Shown here one piece after another: positions 31,498 through 43,220 of a stretch of 64,000 nt of DNA. The stretch is from contig BCIO01000003.1 in the NCBI GenBank assembly GCA_001599975.1, positions 3,458,762 through 3,522,761 of the forward strand, in the 5' to 3' direction. The translations under genes were made by a program, and so were the position numbers. Position 1 is the first letter of the stretch. The number at the start of each line of letters is the position of its first letter. Source of the stretch: Cystobasidiopsis lactophilus. Taxonomy: Eukaryota > Basidiomycota > Agaricostilbomycetes > Agaricostilbales > Chionosphaeraceae. The notes under the pieces were generated by a model that worked only from the letters and a program-made list of their open reading frames with translations, searched no databases and was not told the DNA's origin.

Positions 31498-32931
31498 ATG
31501 CTGCTCAGCGAGCTCCCCGAAGACGTCCTGATCAAGATAGCCTCGTGCTACGTTGACGAGCCTCCAGAGATCCACTGTGCGATCGGCCTGGACTTGCGCA
31601 ACAGTTGCGCGGCGTTCAGCGTTTCGGTGCTGTCGCAGCGCTGGGCCTTGTCGTTCACTTGCCGCCTCATCCACGAAGCGACCTACAGCACGGTTTGGAG
31701 GAACGTCAAGCTCTTCATTGGCCTAGGCATGACCGCGGGCCCGCTGGGTGGCCCAGCTGTCAAATGGGGCTCTCTCGCCGAGCGATCCAGCTACCTCTTG
31801 GAACGGCTGAGCAGGGCCATCAGCTTCACCAGATCGATCGAGCTGTGGGTTGGCGACGTGGAGCCGGTGCTGTTGCCTTCGATCGCCATGCTCAACACCA
31901 TCTTCGCGTTCAAGAGCTTTCACAGCCCCGACCTTCAGATCACCTTCACCGATCCGTGCCACGAAACGATCCGCGCTGGGCTCGGCATGCCCAGTGTCGA
32001 CCCCATCTCTGTGTTGAAGCTCGAATTCATCGACTCTTCCAATAGCCGCGTCATCGACCTTCGCGCCCACCAGCAGCCAGCCCTCTCGTGCGACCACATG
32101 TCCCGCCTGCGCAATGTTCGACAGCGCAGCGGACCTGTGTACGCGAGCTTCAGGGGCCGTCTTCTGGGTTTGGACCGAACCCAAGGGCCTTCCCCTCCCG
32201 CGTCCGCGCACGACGTGCTCGAGTTCAAGGTGACGCCCAACGGAGCCCGTTTGGCACATGCAGAGATATACTTGAACGAAGATCACATCTTTTGCACCAC
32301 GGATCAATACCCCAGGCTCATTGGCGCACTTTTCGACGGAGACGAGCCAGCTCCGCCCTACCACCTTGGACTCCATGCCAACATGTGGCCCAGCACCGAG
32401 CGCCGAACCGAATCCATCATCAACTGGCCTGAGTTCATACGTTGCTGGCCGGTGGGCATGAAAAGCCTGCCGATGACGCTCAGGTACGACCCCCAGGCGG
32501 GAGCGGCGGCTGAAGATCCCTTCTCGCACTTTGCCGGCTGGCACGAGCTGCGCCGTTTGGGCGCCCATCTGACCGTCCTCGACTTCTTCTTCACCTGCCG
32601 GAGCGAGTTAGGTATCGACTATATGGCTCCCGCGCGCCCCACCTGCTTCTCGCTCGACACGCTCTCCAGCTTGCCGCAGCTCGACAACCTCACCGTTCGC
32701 ATTCCCCAGAGCGCCAGCCTGGGTGTTCTCCCCCAGCTCGTCACTTTGCTCGGCTCTCCAGACCACATCCCCAAGCTGACGACATTCAGATTGTCCTCCT
32801 GCGACAGCAATATCCCGCCCTCACCGCTGAAAGACGCCATAAATTCGGCTCTCGAAGAACTGCGCTCGGTTCTTGATTCTCGCATCGGACTCAATTATAC
32901 CTTGGTGCTGCCCGACGATGACTTTCCATGA
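31498..32931 (+). CDS. F-box-like protein, family copy C (longest)
   Basis: A single exon encodes 477 residues beginning MLLSELPEDVLIKIASCYVD, an F-box-like first helix, then RWALSFTCRLIHEATYSTVW. It shares GPLGG and the central architecture with copies A and B but extends much further, with TRSIELWVGDVEPVLLPSIA, a region around WPEFIRCWPVGMKSLPM and leucine-rich helices near the end (LPQLDNLTVRIPQSASLGVL), like the LRR tail of F-box/LRR proteins. The first ATG of the frame, at 31498, directly precedes the F-box. This copy is probably the ancestral-length member; A and B look shortened. It likely acts as an SCF substrate receptor. Confidence 0.65.
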   Translation: MLLSELPEDVLIKIASCYVDEPPEIHCAIGLDLRNSCAAFSVSVLSQRWALSFTCRLIHEATYSTVWRNVKLFIGLGMTAGPLGGPAVKWGSLAERSSYLLERLSRAISFTRSIELWVGDVEPVLLPSIAMLNTIFAFKSFHSPDLQITFTDPCHETIRAGLGMPSVDPISVLKLEFIDSSNSRVIDLRAHQQPALSCDHMSRLRNVRQRSGPVYASFRGRLLGLDRTQGPSPPASAHDVLEFKVTPNGARLAHAEIYLNEDHIFCTTDQYPRLIGALFDGDEPAPPYHLGLHANMWPSTERRTESIINWPEFIRCWPVGMKSLPMTLRYDPQAGAAAEDPFSHFAGWHELRRLGAHLTVLDFFFTCRSELGIDYMAPARPTCFSLDTLSSLPQLDNLTVRIPQSASLGVLPQLVTLLGSPDHIPKLTTFRLSSCDSNIPPSPLKDAINSALEELRSVLDSRIGLNYTLVLPDDDFP

Positions 32932-33648
32932 GGAGCCTCATCGCCACTGCGCACGCCTACCGTAGGTGGTGACCCCTATTTTTTGTCGCCCGCCATAGCC
33001 TCAGACCTTTTCCACCAAGTTTACTTCCCACCTGCCAATGGATATCCATTTACGCTTGTCGGCCCGACCACTTCGCAATTCAAGCTGTATCGCTTCATTT
33101 GGAGCGCACTGCCAATTTCGTCCGCCTACCGCCGCTATTTCTTCGTCTCCTCACTCCACAACTAGACTATACCATTGGTCTTGCAATTTTTGCACCACTT
33201 TCACGAGCAGTCCGATAGCAAGAGCAAGCAAGTGTTAGAATATTCCTGTCTGGGGGTTGGAAGCGTGAGAGAGACGCTGATTGCATTGTCGCTATACCCG
33301 CATCGGGCTACGCATTGTCCTCATATGACTCAAAGCTTCACAACATCTCAGCGAAGACAAAAGCTGAGAGAGACCGAGTGGCAAAAGCTCAGCATCCTGG
33401 CAAATCGGTAGGCTGCTGATAGGCTGCTGATGGGCGCAAAGTTACAAAAGAGAGACCTGAACTACTTGATGGCCAAAGAGCGCCTACAATTCGACAGTCG
33501 AGGTAAACATTCACTTGAAATGGGAAGTAGATCGAGAATTTGCTACATGGCGGCTATCATGTCGCTGCTATCATGCCCGTTCGAGGCCTAAGATTGCTTG
33601 CTTGCCAAATAGTAGGAGCGGAAGTTGACGCCTACACCAGCTCAATCA
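32932..33648. other. Spacer after F-box-like copy C
   Basis: No supported gene in about 700 bp. An imperfect direct repeat of AGGCTGCTGAT lies near 33411-33432. Short frames lack domains. Confidence 0.4.
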
Positions 33649-34168
33649 TGAATTTTAATAACGAGACAGCGAAGCAAGAACCGACCATCTGCGGCCCCAG
33701 TGCACTCGGAAGTCGTCGTTCCGGGCGTGAAGTATGCGGGCGGATACTCTGTGTCCGCGCACGACAGTCCATAGAAGAAGCCGATCTAAGCATCGAAGCA
33801 ATAAGTCAGCAACACTTTCTTGCTGTCGTCGAAAAGCCGCGCAAACGACGCACAAAGGTGTTGTCGTCAGTTGTTGCATAAGCAGCCTTGAAGCCCGGAG
33901 TGGCAGAGGAGGTGCCGACATTGTAGCAATAGCCCTTGTAACCCTTTTCGGGCAGATCGGACACCGCGTGGTCGAGTTGGAACGTGAAGGCGGTACTGCC
34001 GGTGTCTTCCGCTCCAACACAGTTCTCTGGGCTCCAATGGATGCCCGACTCAGGCCAAATGACAGCGACGTTGGGGCAGCTGCCGTGACAAAGCTGGAAG
34101 ACGGCCAACACGGAGGAAGGGAAGGCGCTGAGCAGGATGTGAAGGAGGAGTGCAGTGGTGGCAAGCAT
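33649..34168 (-). pseudogene. Small secreted protein gene, apparently broken
   Basis: The ATG at 34168 begins a clear signal peptide (MLATTALLLHILLSAFPSS) followed by a secreted-type domain with Cys pairs (CHGSCPNVAVIWPE, ENCVGAEDTG, GYKGYCYNVGTSS). The second half is recognisable further downstream on the same strand but is interrupted, by my estimate about two breaks. I do not recognise the family. The gene lies at the end of the F-box accessory block. Confidence 0.45.
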
Positions 34169-35583
34169 GTCAGATAGCGATTCGATAGCTGAAAATGGGA
34201 TGAGGGTGGATGGAGGAACGAGACCAAGAGCGTTGAAGGCGCATAAGAGGTCGAGCTTGGCGTGAAACCTGAGCACAGGTTTCAACGCGCACTGTGAGGT
34301 ACCCAAGGTGACGGCTGTGTCTGTGAGAGACCTCTTCTGTTTGTTCGGGTGCCTCCATAAAGTGACGTGGCGCCAAAGGGTCGAAGCGGTACAGCTCGAG
34401 CCAGAAACGCACAGAAAATAAAACTACAGACGAGGCATCGAAGACCTTCGCATAGTCTAGGGCAAGACTGTGCGAGAAGTAGAGAGCGAACCAATTGCAC
34501 GAATCGAACGGGCATGCAGCAGAGCGTGGTTGCCGAAATGAGCGCTTCACTCGCAAAGGAACGCTCACCCCCCGCTCTGGGGCTTCACTTGCGAAGACGT
34601 CTGATCACAGCTTCAGAGACTGACAGTCATCCGCGTTTGGATATGACGAGAAGCAAGCTCGCGGCCACCATTTGACCGGCATCGATTCTGCGGAGTCTCG
34701 AAATTCGAGAGCAAAGGAGCAGGACACTTGACAGGCAAGCCAACAGATTCACGCAAGCAAATCTCCTCGATGCATCACACAGCGACAAGCCCGCAGCCGC
34801 GAGTGCCCAAATGAGCAGTGGAATTCGCCGTCGATGCTCAAGCGCATTGGTGGCGGATGTCGCTTGCTCGGGCGCCCGGTTTCGGAGTGCAGGGTGATGA
34901 CGTTATAGACAAGTTTGATTGCAAGCTGCAAGAGCCATCGAGAAGCGCAAGAGAGGAAAAAATCGTCCAAGAGAGAGAGCCTCAGGGGAAGGAAAACGTC
35001 GCGAGGGGCTTTGTACAAGAAAGAAAGTCTCTATGAAGAGGGAGGGAAACGTATGCACGACTGCCAGCTTTGGAAGGATGATTGGAGGTGATGTGGGGGT
35101 GGGTTGAACCTTTTGGGGGTGGGAATTGGGTGGAAGTTTTTGCGCCGCCCGCACGACCGTGATGAGTGAAAAAGCCCTCCCGCTTTTGAGCCTGTTGCTT
35201 TGAGAAAGAAAGAAAGAAGTAAAGAAACCCAGGTTGAGAAAAAAGTGGGTATGTCGAGAGCCGACTTTTGGTTACAAAGTCGGGACCGAGGTGGAGGAGA
35301 GTAGGGGTCGTCAAGGAAAAAGTGGCGTTTCCGAGGTAGTACATATTTTTTTCGTCTGGTTTTGTTGGTGCTAATTTTTGAGGATTGGAGGGGGATGGAT
35401 ATGGGTGGTAGAAGAGCAAGGCGAGGAAAACGAAGCAGGGTGGTGGTGATCAGGAGGTGGCGGGGCGGCTTGGCACTATGGGTCCAACTGTACGACGAGA
35501 AACGGCAGAAGTCAGATATATGATTTTAAGCAGGGAGCCATGGGCGTACTAGGTTCGAGGGTGCCGGAGTCGTGCGTTGAATC
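34169..35583. other. Long gene-free stretch upstream of the secreted gene and downstream of synaptobrevin
   Basis: About 1.4 kb without a supportable gene. It contains a purine-rich run (AAAGAAAGAAAGAAG-like) near 35205 and G-rich tracts near 35090-35130. It should hold the promoter of the secreted gene and the 3' UTR of the synaptobrevin gene. Confidence 0.4.
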
Positions 35584-36189
35584 CTATTTGTTGTGAAAGA
35601 TGATGGGCACTGTGGGCAGCGAAACCAACGTCAGCTCTCCAAATAACGAGCTATATTCGGTACCAGACACTCACGAACGATGACCAGCACCAAGAGGGCC
35701 AGGCCGCTGTACGTCCAACACACCCAGATCAGACGGATGGAACATGATCCTTGGGCAAGCGACGAGGACCTACACGCAGATGGCGATCCGCATCTTCATG
35801 TCTTTCCACCACATCTGTTTCCGCACCCGGTTCGCGCCCCTCCTGAAGCCCTGGGCGGACTGGCTGAGCGTGTCTGCGGGCGCCCATCAATTTGAGAATC
35901 TAGCCATCCTCGGCCCGCGGATTGGTAACACGCACTGGTCTTGCCCTCGAGCGTCTGGATGCTCTCTCCACGCTCTGCCATCGCCTGCAAGTTGGACCGC
36001 ATCACGTCCGTCGTGTCTGTCGTTCGCCGCTGCTCAGCCACGCCGCCCAACCCGTCTCCCCAGCAACGCCAGGCGCTCACCGTCAATCTGAGCTTGGATC
36101 TCAGCCATTCTCGGGTCCCGCGTGGCAGAGCCCGTCCCTGCTGGCGTCCCTTCATTGCGCACATATGGGTCGTAAGGGGTCGAAGACAT
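35584..36189 (-). CDS. SNC1: Synaptobrevin/VAMP v-SNARE of exocytic vesicles
   Basis: Five exons join to a protein of about 115 residues beginning [18 protein letters not shown]. The SNARE motif runs from [20 protein letters not shown] through [20 protein letters not shown]; the zero-layer arginine is the R of AER. The juxtamembrane [17 protein letters not shown] is followed by the tail anchor [15 protein letters not shown] and a short lumenal end (LPIIFHNK). Intron 1 is 64 nt (36017-36080); all four introns are in consistent phase. R-SNAREs of this type (yeast Snc1/Snc2) sit on Golgi-derived secretory vesicles and pair with plasma-membrane Sso and Sec9 proteins. The motif is complete. One gene may cover both Snc roles, as is usual in basidiomycetes. 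Confidence 0.9.
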
Positions 36190-36610
36190 CTCGCTTGGCT
36201 TCTTGGTTGCTGCTCTCCTCTGCTTTGCTGGTGGCTGCTGCTGCTCGGAGCTGGTTGCGCTACGCTAATGAATGCTAGGGCGTGGCTGGCTGGGCAATTC
36301 GGTCGACCGAAGGACAAGAGCCCAGCGCGGCCTCGACGAGGCGTAGCTCGCCCTTGGAGTTTGCAGATCATCAACTCGTGGTGCAAATGCGGCGAGACTT
36401 TTCCAGTTTAACTTTGTTACAGAAGCCCTCTAGACCAGCCCTGAAAAGCACTGGGTGGGATGAACTTGGTGAATGATGCGCGCCGGACCCAACACCGACG
36501 ACTTGGGGAAGCGAAAGATCGACAGAGAGGTGGCAACGTGTTCAGGGCCCCTTGTGCTCCGTCTCCCCAGCCGCGTATTTGACCTGTGTTCTGGAGCATC
36601 AAACTTATTC

Positions 36611-37306
36611 TCATGAAATGAGGGAGGAACCACACACCATCTCGTACTCCTTGTGAGTGTAGCTGCAAGATCACCACGGCGGTCAATGCCACAGCCTGCA
36701 TCATAAAGCCCGCGAGAGACCTTACCCGCACTTCTCGTAGAATGCTAGAATCAAACGCAAATCAACTCTCAACCAAGACGGAGGACTCGAAGAGGAGAGA
36801 ACTTACGCATGTTCTCCTTTGAGCAATCCAAAATGGTCTTCCACGACCCCAAGCTCTCGCTGAGCGCCGTCAGCGCCAGAATCAACTTCTTCCCCAGGCC
36901 CTTTCCCTGCACATGCGCGGACACGGCGATGTCCTCGATGTGGCCGTACAGCGACAGGCCGTGGATGAACTTCTTCTCCATCAGCAAGGTCCCAGTGGCC
37001 AGGATCTGGTCCGGGTTGGAGCTGGAGAGGATCGCGATGGGGTAGTAGGTCGAGGTGAGGGACTTGATGGTGGAGAAGTGCGCGGCGTACGCCTCCTCGC
37101 CTGGGTCCGGGCAGTCGGTCAGAACGCGCAACAGCTCAATGTGCCCCCGCTTGTAGTCATCCTTGGCCAAAGGTCGGATCTGTTCGTGGCAGGGGTCACA
37201 AAGATCATTGATCTTTGGCGCTGGAGCAAGAACGAACGAGGAACTCGGACCCAGCCAAAGCTGAGACCGACGCCGGCAAGAGTTGAGGGTCGAAAGCGTA
37301 CTCCAT
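36611..37306 (-). CDS. GNA1: Glucosamine-6-phosphate N-acetyltransferase
   Basis: Gna1 acetylates glucosamine-6-phosphate with acetyl-CoA in the UDP-GlcNAc route that feeds chitin and glycoprotein synthesis. Four exons (37238-37306, 36807-37179, a 19-nt exon, and a last exon ending at 36611) give 170 residues, the usual size. Exon 1 reads MEYAFDPQLLPASVSALAG. Intron 1 (37180-37237) starts GTTCGT. The GNAT core follows: IRPLAKDDYKRGHIELLRVL, then GHIEDIAVSAHVQGKGLGKK, the acetyl-CoA-binding Q/R-x-x-G-x-G/A loop, and WKTILDCSKEN. The 19-nt exon encodes PFYEKCG, joined to YTHKEYEMV, the conserved C-terminal strand. The borders are supported by matching phase at all three junctions. The gene lies tandem with synaptobrevin. 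Confidence 0.9.
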
Positions 37307-38583
37307 CCTGCCCTGTTCTGCTCTTGAATGGACTCTTTAGCTGTTGCGCAGGGTGATTGAACGAGAAGCCGAGGGATGGAAGTTGCAGGTCCAGGCCGTC
37401 CGCGGGCAAGCGGCTGTCGAACCGATTTTGTTGGAGGACTGGCACGATGACGCTCGACTTCAAGCTCGTAGCAGTCTCTGGTGTGCTCGAAATTAAGAAA
37501 TGCAGTGATCTACACCCTTGAAGGCGAGTTCTCTCGCCCTCTTTCGCTCGACTTTGCAGATGGCATGTGAAATCATCCGGTCCCTGCCTGCTCGCCCAAT
37601 AGCTTTTCGTGGCCTCTGTCCATCTCAGAAGGTCTTCTGGCATGCCACAAAATCAATTCATGAAGACGAGGACCTCAGGCGTTTAATTAAATTCGCTGCC
37701 TGCATCACCAGACGCGTCTTCTTCCCTGCCGCTGATCCAAGGCCTCCAGACATCCTGAGTCTTGACATTTGATGGCTTTTCAAGAGCAACGAGCACAACC
37801 TTGAAGAAAGCGCGCCGTCGATCTTCTCCACCTTCATCCGCCTCTCCGGCTCCCTTGGCCGCCCAGGCCTGGGGATAAACCCCCGCTGCCCGTTCGCTTG
37901 GCGGGGTCCTGTCTTTTGATCCTTCTCAGCCAGTCAGCCTTTGCCCTGCCTCGCTGTGGACGCCTGTGTCCTTGCCGCGCATCGTCCGCCAAAGCCGCCC
38001 CGCGCCTGCTGCGTCCGCTTAAGGGTCGCTTGGCCTGCTTGCCCTCTCGGTCTGGGATCTCCACTTAGGAATTCATGCTGTCCAGTTGCTGTTGTAGTGG
38101 CCGCTCGCCTCCGCACCAAGCGGCTCGCTGGACGACCTCACAGCTCTTGTCCTGCGCTGCGGCAAAGGCGCGCGTGGTCGTCGGATGGCCGAAAAAAACG
38201 ATCTCATCATTTCTGGTGGATCGGTGGACAGGTGCCGAATGCACCGAGTTTGCGACTCTCTGGCTTGCCTGGTGTGCATTTGCTTCCTTGCTTCGGTCTT
38301 TGAAGCACGCCGCCCGCCCCAAGGGACCGAAAGACAGGGACTGCCATGTGAAACAGAGCCTCTGTTTGGCTTCTTCTGTCATCCTTTCGGACGAGCAGGT
38401 GCCGAGGAGCGACTGGATTCCCACCCCACATCACCCAAAAATGCATCACTGGTCGCACTTTTCTGTGGAATTGTGGAGCTCCATGCAGAGAGCCATGCAC
38501 ATCTTTCGGCTGACGTTCGGCCAAAGATCTGAAAGGCCTGTTGCCTCGGACGAGAAAACACCCCTTTCAAGGACACCACCGCC
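37307..38583. other. Divergent promoter region, GNA1 and sugar transporter
   Basis: About 1.28 kb separate the GNA1 start (minus) and the transporter start (plus). Several overlapping frames exist on both strands, but none has a domain and most are compositional shadows. A long transporter 5' UTR or regulatory region is plausible. Confidence 0.4.
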
Positions 38584-40764
38584 ATGTCGACAGAAGAGCA
38601 GCCTGCAGTCACCGCTGGAGCCGGCGAAAAGGGCACCAACTTCACAGAGCTCGAGCCCCAAATCTCGAGGCTGACTGCCATTCATGATGCCAATCTGCAA
38701 GGCGTGAACTGGAAATTGACTCTGGTTTCCCTCTGGTCTTTGCTCGCTGTTCGTATTGGACTCTAGTCCTGTATCTAACTAATCGCAAATCGCGCAGCCA
38801 TACTCATATGGATACACTGCCGCTTGCATTGGCTCCACGCTGGGGCAAGTGAGTGTTGTCTCGCCCCTTTCGGACTTCTGCGACCTGAGACTGGTCTCCG
38901 CATCCAGCCCAACTTCTCAGCGCGCTTCGGAATAACCGACAGCAACATCATTGCGACCATTGTCGGCATCCAAAGTATCGGCGGAGCAATCGGTGTGGTC
39001 GCCGTCTGCCTCATCCAAGACCGATACGGCCGCAAGATCGGATTCGCCTTCGGATACTTCTTCTCGCTACTGGGCGCAGCATTGGCCGCTGGCGCACAGA
39101 ACACCACCATGTTGATCTTCGGCCGCCTCTTGAGTGGCGTTGGCATCTGGGCAGGAGTCTTAAGCGCTATTTGTTATCAATCAGAGATTGCGGTATGTTG
39201 TTAATATCTTAAGATTGAGCACTGGCACTGTTGCTGACACAGTGTGCAGCCTACAACTCGACGCGGAATGTAAGCGAGCATTGCCGTCCGCGTGTGGCTC
39301 GATACTGAACCTGATCTGCAGTGTAGGTGGCTCCGTTGGCCCTGGCATCACTTTTGGTACGTTTGTCTGTGTTGTTGCGGCCTGGAAGATGTATTAACCT
39401 GGCGATTGTGAAGGTTATGTTTTGGCCGCCGTGAGTGGAGAGCTCTTTCTCTTTGCACCGGCCGGCTACTCTAATGATACCACAGTGGCTCTCCGTGGCA
39501 TTTTACTTCGATCATTCCGACTCTAATTGGCGTATTCCGCTGGCCATCCAAGTGGTACCTCCGGTTTTGGCCCTCGCTCTGATCTTCCTCGTCCCCGAAA
39601 GGTCAGTTCCGACCCTCGCCATTGACTGATCCTAAATGTCCTATTTGCAGTCCACGTTGGCTTGCTTACAATAATCATAACGAGCAAGCGGGCAAGGTGT
39701 TGCGGGAGCTGCACAGCTCTGTCCATGATCCCGATCACTTGGTCGCCCGCGAAGAGCACTACCAGATTCTCAAGCAAGTCGAAGTCGACAAACGCTTGCC
39801 TAGCAGCTGGTGGGCTATGGCAACTACGTACAAGCGGCGCAGCTTCCTTGCCAGTGAGTGGCCCATCCTTGATACTGGACTCTTCTTAATTATTTTCAGT
39901 CATGGTCCTCTTTGCCAACCAAGCGACTGGTGTGCAGATAGTTACCAACTATGGTCCTACGGTAATGTCCTTTTCCTTCACGAACTGTTCGTCGGACGTT
40001 GGCTAAAGAACCGGGACCGAGCAGATTTACGGCGGCCTTGGCCTGGATGGATCTAAGCCCCTCGTAGTTGCAGCTTCATGGTACATATGGGCATGGATCA
40101 GCGATGTGTTTTGGACCCTTCCAATAGACAAACTGGGGAGAAGGCCTCTGATCGTCTACGGCACGCTGTTTGCAGGTTTTGCTCTCGTCATCATGTGGGC
40201 CTTTCTCATTTTCCTGACAATCCAATGACCTCAATTGAATCATCAGGGTCGCTCTCATCGCTGAATACGCGCCTGGAGGTGCTGACCCAACCAACGCCGC
40301 CGGGCAGCGTGCGACCGTCTGGGCGTTCTTCTTCTTCGTCTTCGCGTACAGCACAGCCGAGCCCTGCATGTACCTTTACCTTGCGGAGATCTTCCCACTC
40401 CATATTCGAGTCAAGGGCATTGCTGTCGGTTTGGTCTCCCTCAACATGACGGCGTTTTGGGGCACCATGACCCAACCAACCGGAGTCGTCAACATCGGCT
40501 GGAAGTACTACACCGTCTTCATCGCAATCACCTTTGTCAACGCGGCGATCCTGTACTTCATCGTTGTCGAAACTAAAGGTTCGTTGCTTGCATTCTTGGT
40601 GGCGTCGACGCCTGTCTCATTTGATTTGGATGACAGGCCTCTCCCTGGAAGAGGTGTCCACCGTCTTTGGCGACCTTGATCAGGTTGCCGTGTCACAGGC
40701 CAAGCGAGAAGGAGAGAAAGCGGCACTCGAGAAGGCCAAAGCCGCTGCTGCTCACATCAACTAA
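38584..40764 (+). CDS. Sugar porter of the MFS superfamily
   Basis: About ten short exons join a hexose- or disaccharide-transporter-type protein of about 540 residues. Visible signatures include PYSYGYTAACIGSTLGQ (TM1), DRYGRKIGFAFGYFFSLLGA (loop 2-3 D-R-x-G-R), the substrate-path helix FGRLLSGVGIWAGVL, PES-PRWLAYN after TM6 (split by an intron near 39602-39649), LFANQATGVQIVTNYGP (TM7, Q-x-x-G), DKLGRRPLIVYGTL, EPCMYLYLAEIFPLHIRVKG and the end motif VETKGLSLEEVSTVFGD. It is a plasma-membrane proton-sugar symporter by family. The missing QQ pair in TM7 (here NQATG) resembles lactose/cellodextrin- or quinate-type permeases more than hexose carriers. The start at 38584 is the first ATG in frame before the conserved N-terminus. 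Confidence 0.85.
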
Positions 40765-40952
40765 TTCGCTTGCGGACAATGCCTTCTCCTCTGCATTGAA
40801 TAATAATCTCGCGGGCTGCTTTATATCCTTCTGTTCTTCACCATCCCTCCTTCCTTCGGCAACTTAGACCGTAATGCGAGAAAGAAAAGGTTGCCACCAG
40901 TCAGCCGTAAGATCAACGAGCACAAAACCTCGCCCCTTGCGCGTCGACCCTT

Positions 40953-43024
40953 ATGAACTCCTCCCTGAGCCCCGACCAACTAGAGCAGCTCGCAGCGCTA
41001 CTGGACCAGTGTAACTTGCGTGGTTCGCCGCTCGAGCTGGTCGACAAGCTGCTCGCCATGCGAACGGACGCCGAGGCTTTTCGCAGAGAGGCTGCCTTTG
41101 CGCTCTTGCACAGAATCACAGGCCAAGCCGGGTACAAGCTGGGCCCTCAGACAATGAACAGCCTGCCGGATTCGTGCCTCGACTTGGCCAAAACTTGGTC
41201 TGACAGCTCCTCGCCAAACGCCGTGAAATGCGCGACCGTGGCCCTTGTGTATGCTCTCCGCGATGATTTGAGGCCATCCATGGACCCTATGGCCCAGGAC
41301 GTGGCCAAAGCTTTGGCAGAACCGGCTCTGCCCTCCGCTGCCATTGATCACTTCCTCGTGATATCGTCCGTTAGTTCCGCCTCTTCTTAGATTACCTGAC
41401 ACCTTGGAATCTCAAAACGAATCCAGAAGGCTTTGGCTAAGAACCAGTTTGACTGTAGGTCTTTCATCACACGTTCAACTCTTCTCAAAAGCCAACAAGG
41501 TTGCCGCATCTTGGACCTGTTCACCCATCACTACCCCGCATTCTTGGACCAAGAGCAGACTCAAATCCTTCCAGAGCCCATTTTCTCGAACGCGTCCGCC
41601 TTCATACCAGCTCTGTGCGTTGCGGCCGACCAGCTCGAAGACAACGCGCCCGCGGTGGCTGGAATTGTGCGCACTTTCTTCCCTTCCTTTTGCTCTTTGT
41701 AGTTATGAAAGGACAGATTCACGCCTTTCTGGCCGACGATCGGACTGACGAGAGGAGTGCTTTAGCGTTGCTCGCCTCAATCCTGCGTTATAGCCAAGTC
41801 ATTCAAGTGCGTCCCTTGAACATCTTGCCCAGAGCTAGCTGAGAAAAAGAATTCGTATAGCACCTCTTGCAGATGCCTGAGTCTCAACTGGCTGATATGC
41901 TGGTCAAGGCCCACCTGAATTGTCTGGGCCCACCGAATGCTTTTGAAGCCATTGTTTTGCCGGCCTTCTCCGGCAAAGGCTCGGAAGACATCAAAAATCT
42001 GCTACCCTTGCTCGCCGCCATGATCGCGGACGCCCAACACCGCATCTTTCTTGTCCGAAACTTACGCCCCAGCACCCTCAAGGAGCTCAGCCAGCACCTT
42101 GAAGACTACCTGCGCGGGTCATCCTTGGACCAAACGATTTTGGTATTTTGGGCCATCGTGCTGTCGAGGTTCAGCGACTTTGTGGACGAGCAGTCGGAGA
42201 TGACCGAGCGGCGGGTCTTGAAGCATTTGGTGCCCCAGATCGTCGCCCACCTGATCCAGACCAAAGGCTCCCCGGCTCTTCTTGAATCGTGTCTGATACT
42301 TAACTGCCTGGTGGATGCCTCCCTGGGATCGCTCGCTGGCCAGATCGTCCAAACCAGTCTCAAGGAGCGCCACTTGCTTTCACCCGGTGAGCACGCTCAT
42401 CCGATTCGTCAACGTGGCTGAAAAAAAACTAGCCAATGTGAGCATACTGATTTCCACACACGCGCCGACCGTCGCCAAGGGCACCGAGATGGCCACGCTG
42501 GCCTGCCTCCGCCTGTTCGACGAAGCCGGCGCTCCCTCAGTCATCTCTCATCATGTAAGCGAGTCGGACTGTTCATATGAGCTTCGAGTCTCAAAAGTAG
42601 TCGCTGCAGATCCCAAGCCTGGCGTTCACCTTGCTCAATGGCGCGCTGGCCCTCCTCTGGGAGCTCGGGCCCATGCACCGCGAGTTCATTGCGATGACCC
42701 CAGCTGTGAAGCAGGTGCTTGAGAGGATCTTGCGGTCTGCGAACGCGACCACCCAGGAATGGCTGCGCTCCGAGGCGAGTTTTCTCTCTATGCTCTTACA
42801 CCGCCTCCAAAATTAATCGGTGGCGGACGGAAGTTGACTCAACTCGCTGAAGCCCTCCGCAAGCCGCAGTCAAAGATCAAACGCAAGGTGTGTCACCCTC
42901 TGAGTGCTGTGATTGGCGAGGCGCTGAAAGTGGCGATGCGCAGTCTGAACCACTGGAGTTCCAGATCATCGTCGAGCAAACCGGCGATGGCCTCAAGATG
43001 GTCTGCACGTTGCGCGAGTACTGA
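40953..43024 (+). CDS. Armadillo/HEAT-like helical repeat protein
   Basis: Multiple exons give a Leu-rich all-helical protein of about 560 residues. Visible blocks are MNSSLSPDQLEQLAALLDQC, the repeat-like helices LGPQTMNSLPDSCLDLAKTW, MPESQLADMLVKAHLNCLGP, EDIKNLLPLLAAMIADAQHR, RVLKHLVPQIVAHLIQTKGS and LNGALALLWELGPMHREFIA. A basic patch (LAEALRKPQSKIKRK) precedes a last exon ending EFQIIVEQTGDGLKMVCTLR. The repeat spacing of about 40 residues suggests an ARM/HEAT solenoid acting as an adaptor. I cannot name the family. Introns are near 41385, 41700, 41810, 42390, 42556 and 42892; not every border is certain. Confidence 0.6.
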
Positions 43025-43220
43025 ATAGCGGGAGGCTTGGGTGGGAACAGAAGATGTCAATGTGAGAAGATGCAACGATGTGAACAAGATATGAAAAACA
43101 ATCCTAGTGGTACAAGCGGGGAGAAGTTGAGGAAGACACAGTGCGCCAGGCAACTTGAATGCTATTTCGACATTGAGACAGCGATGTGAACAAGGGCGAG
43201 TTTCTAGGCACCGGATGCAA

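Noticed and set aside
35680-36091. Plus-strand frames opposite synaptobrevin.
   Set aside because: The minus strand explains the region fully as spliced synaptobrevin exons.
37834-38424. Overlapping frames in the GNA1-transporter spacer.
   Set aside because: Composition is Arg/Pro/Ser-biased, none has a domain, and frames on both strands are equally long.
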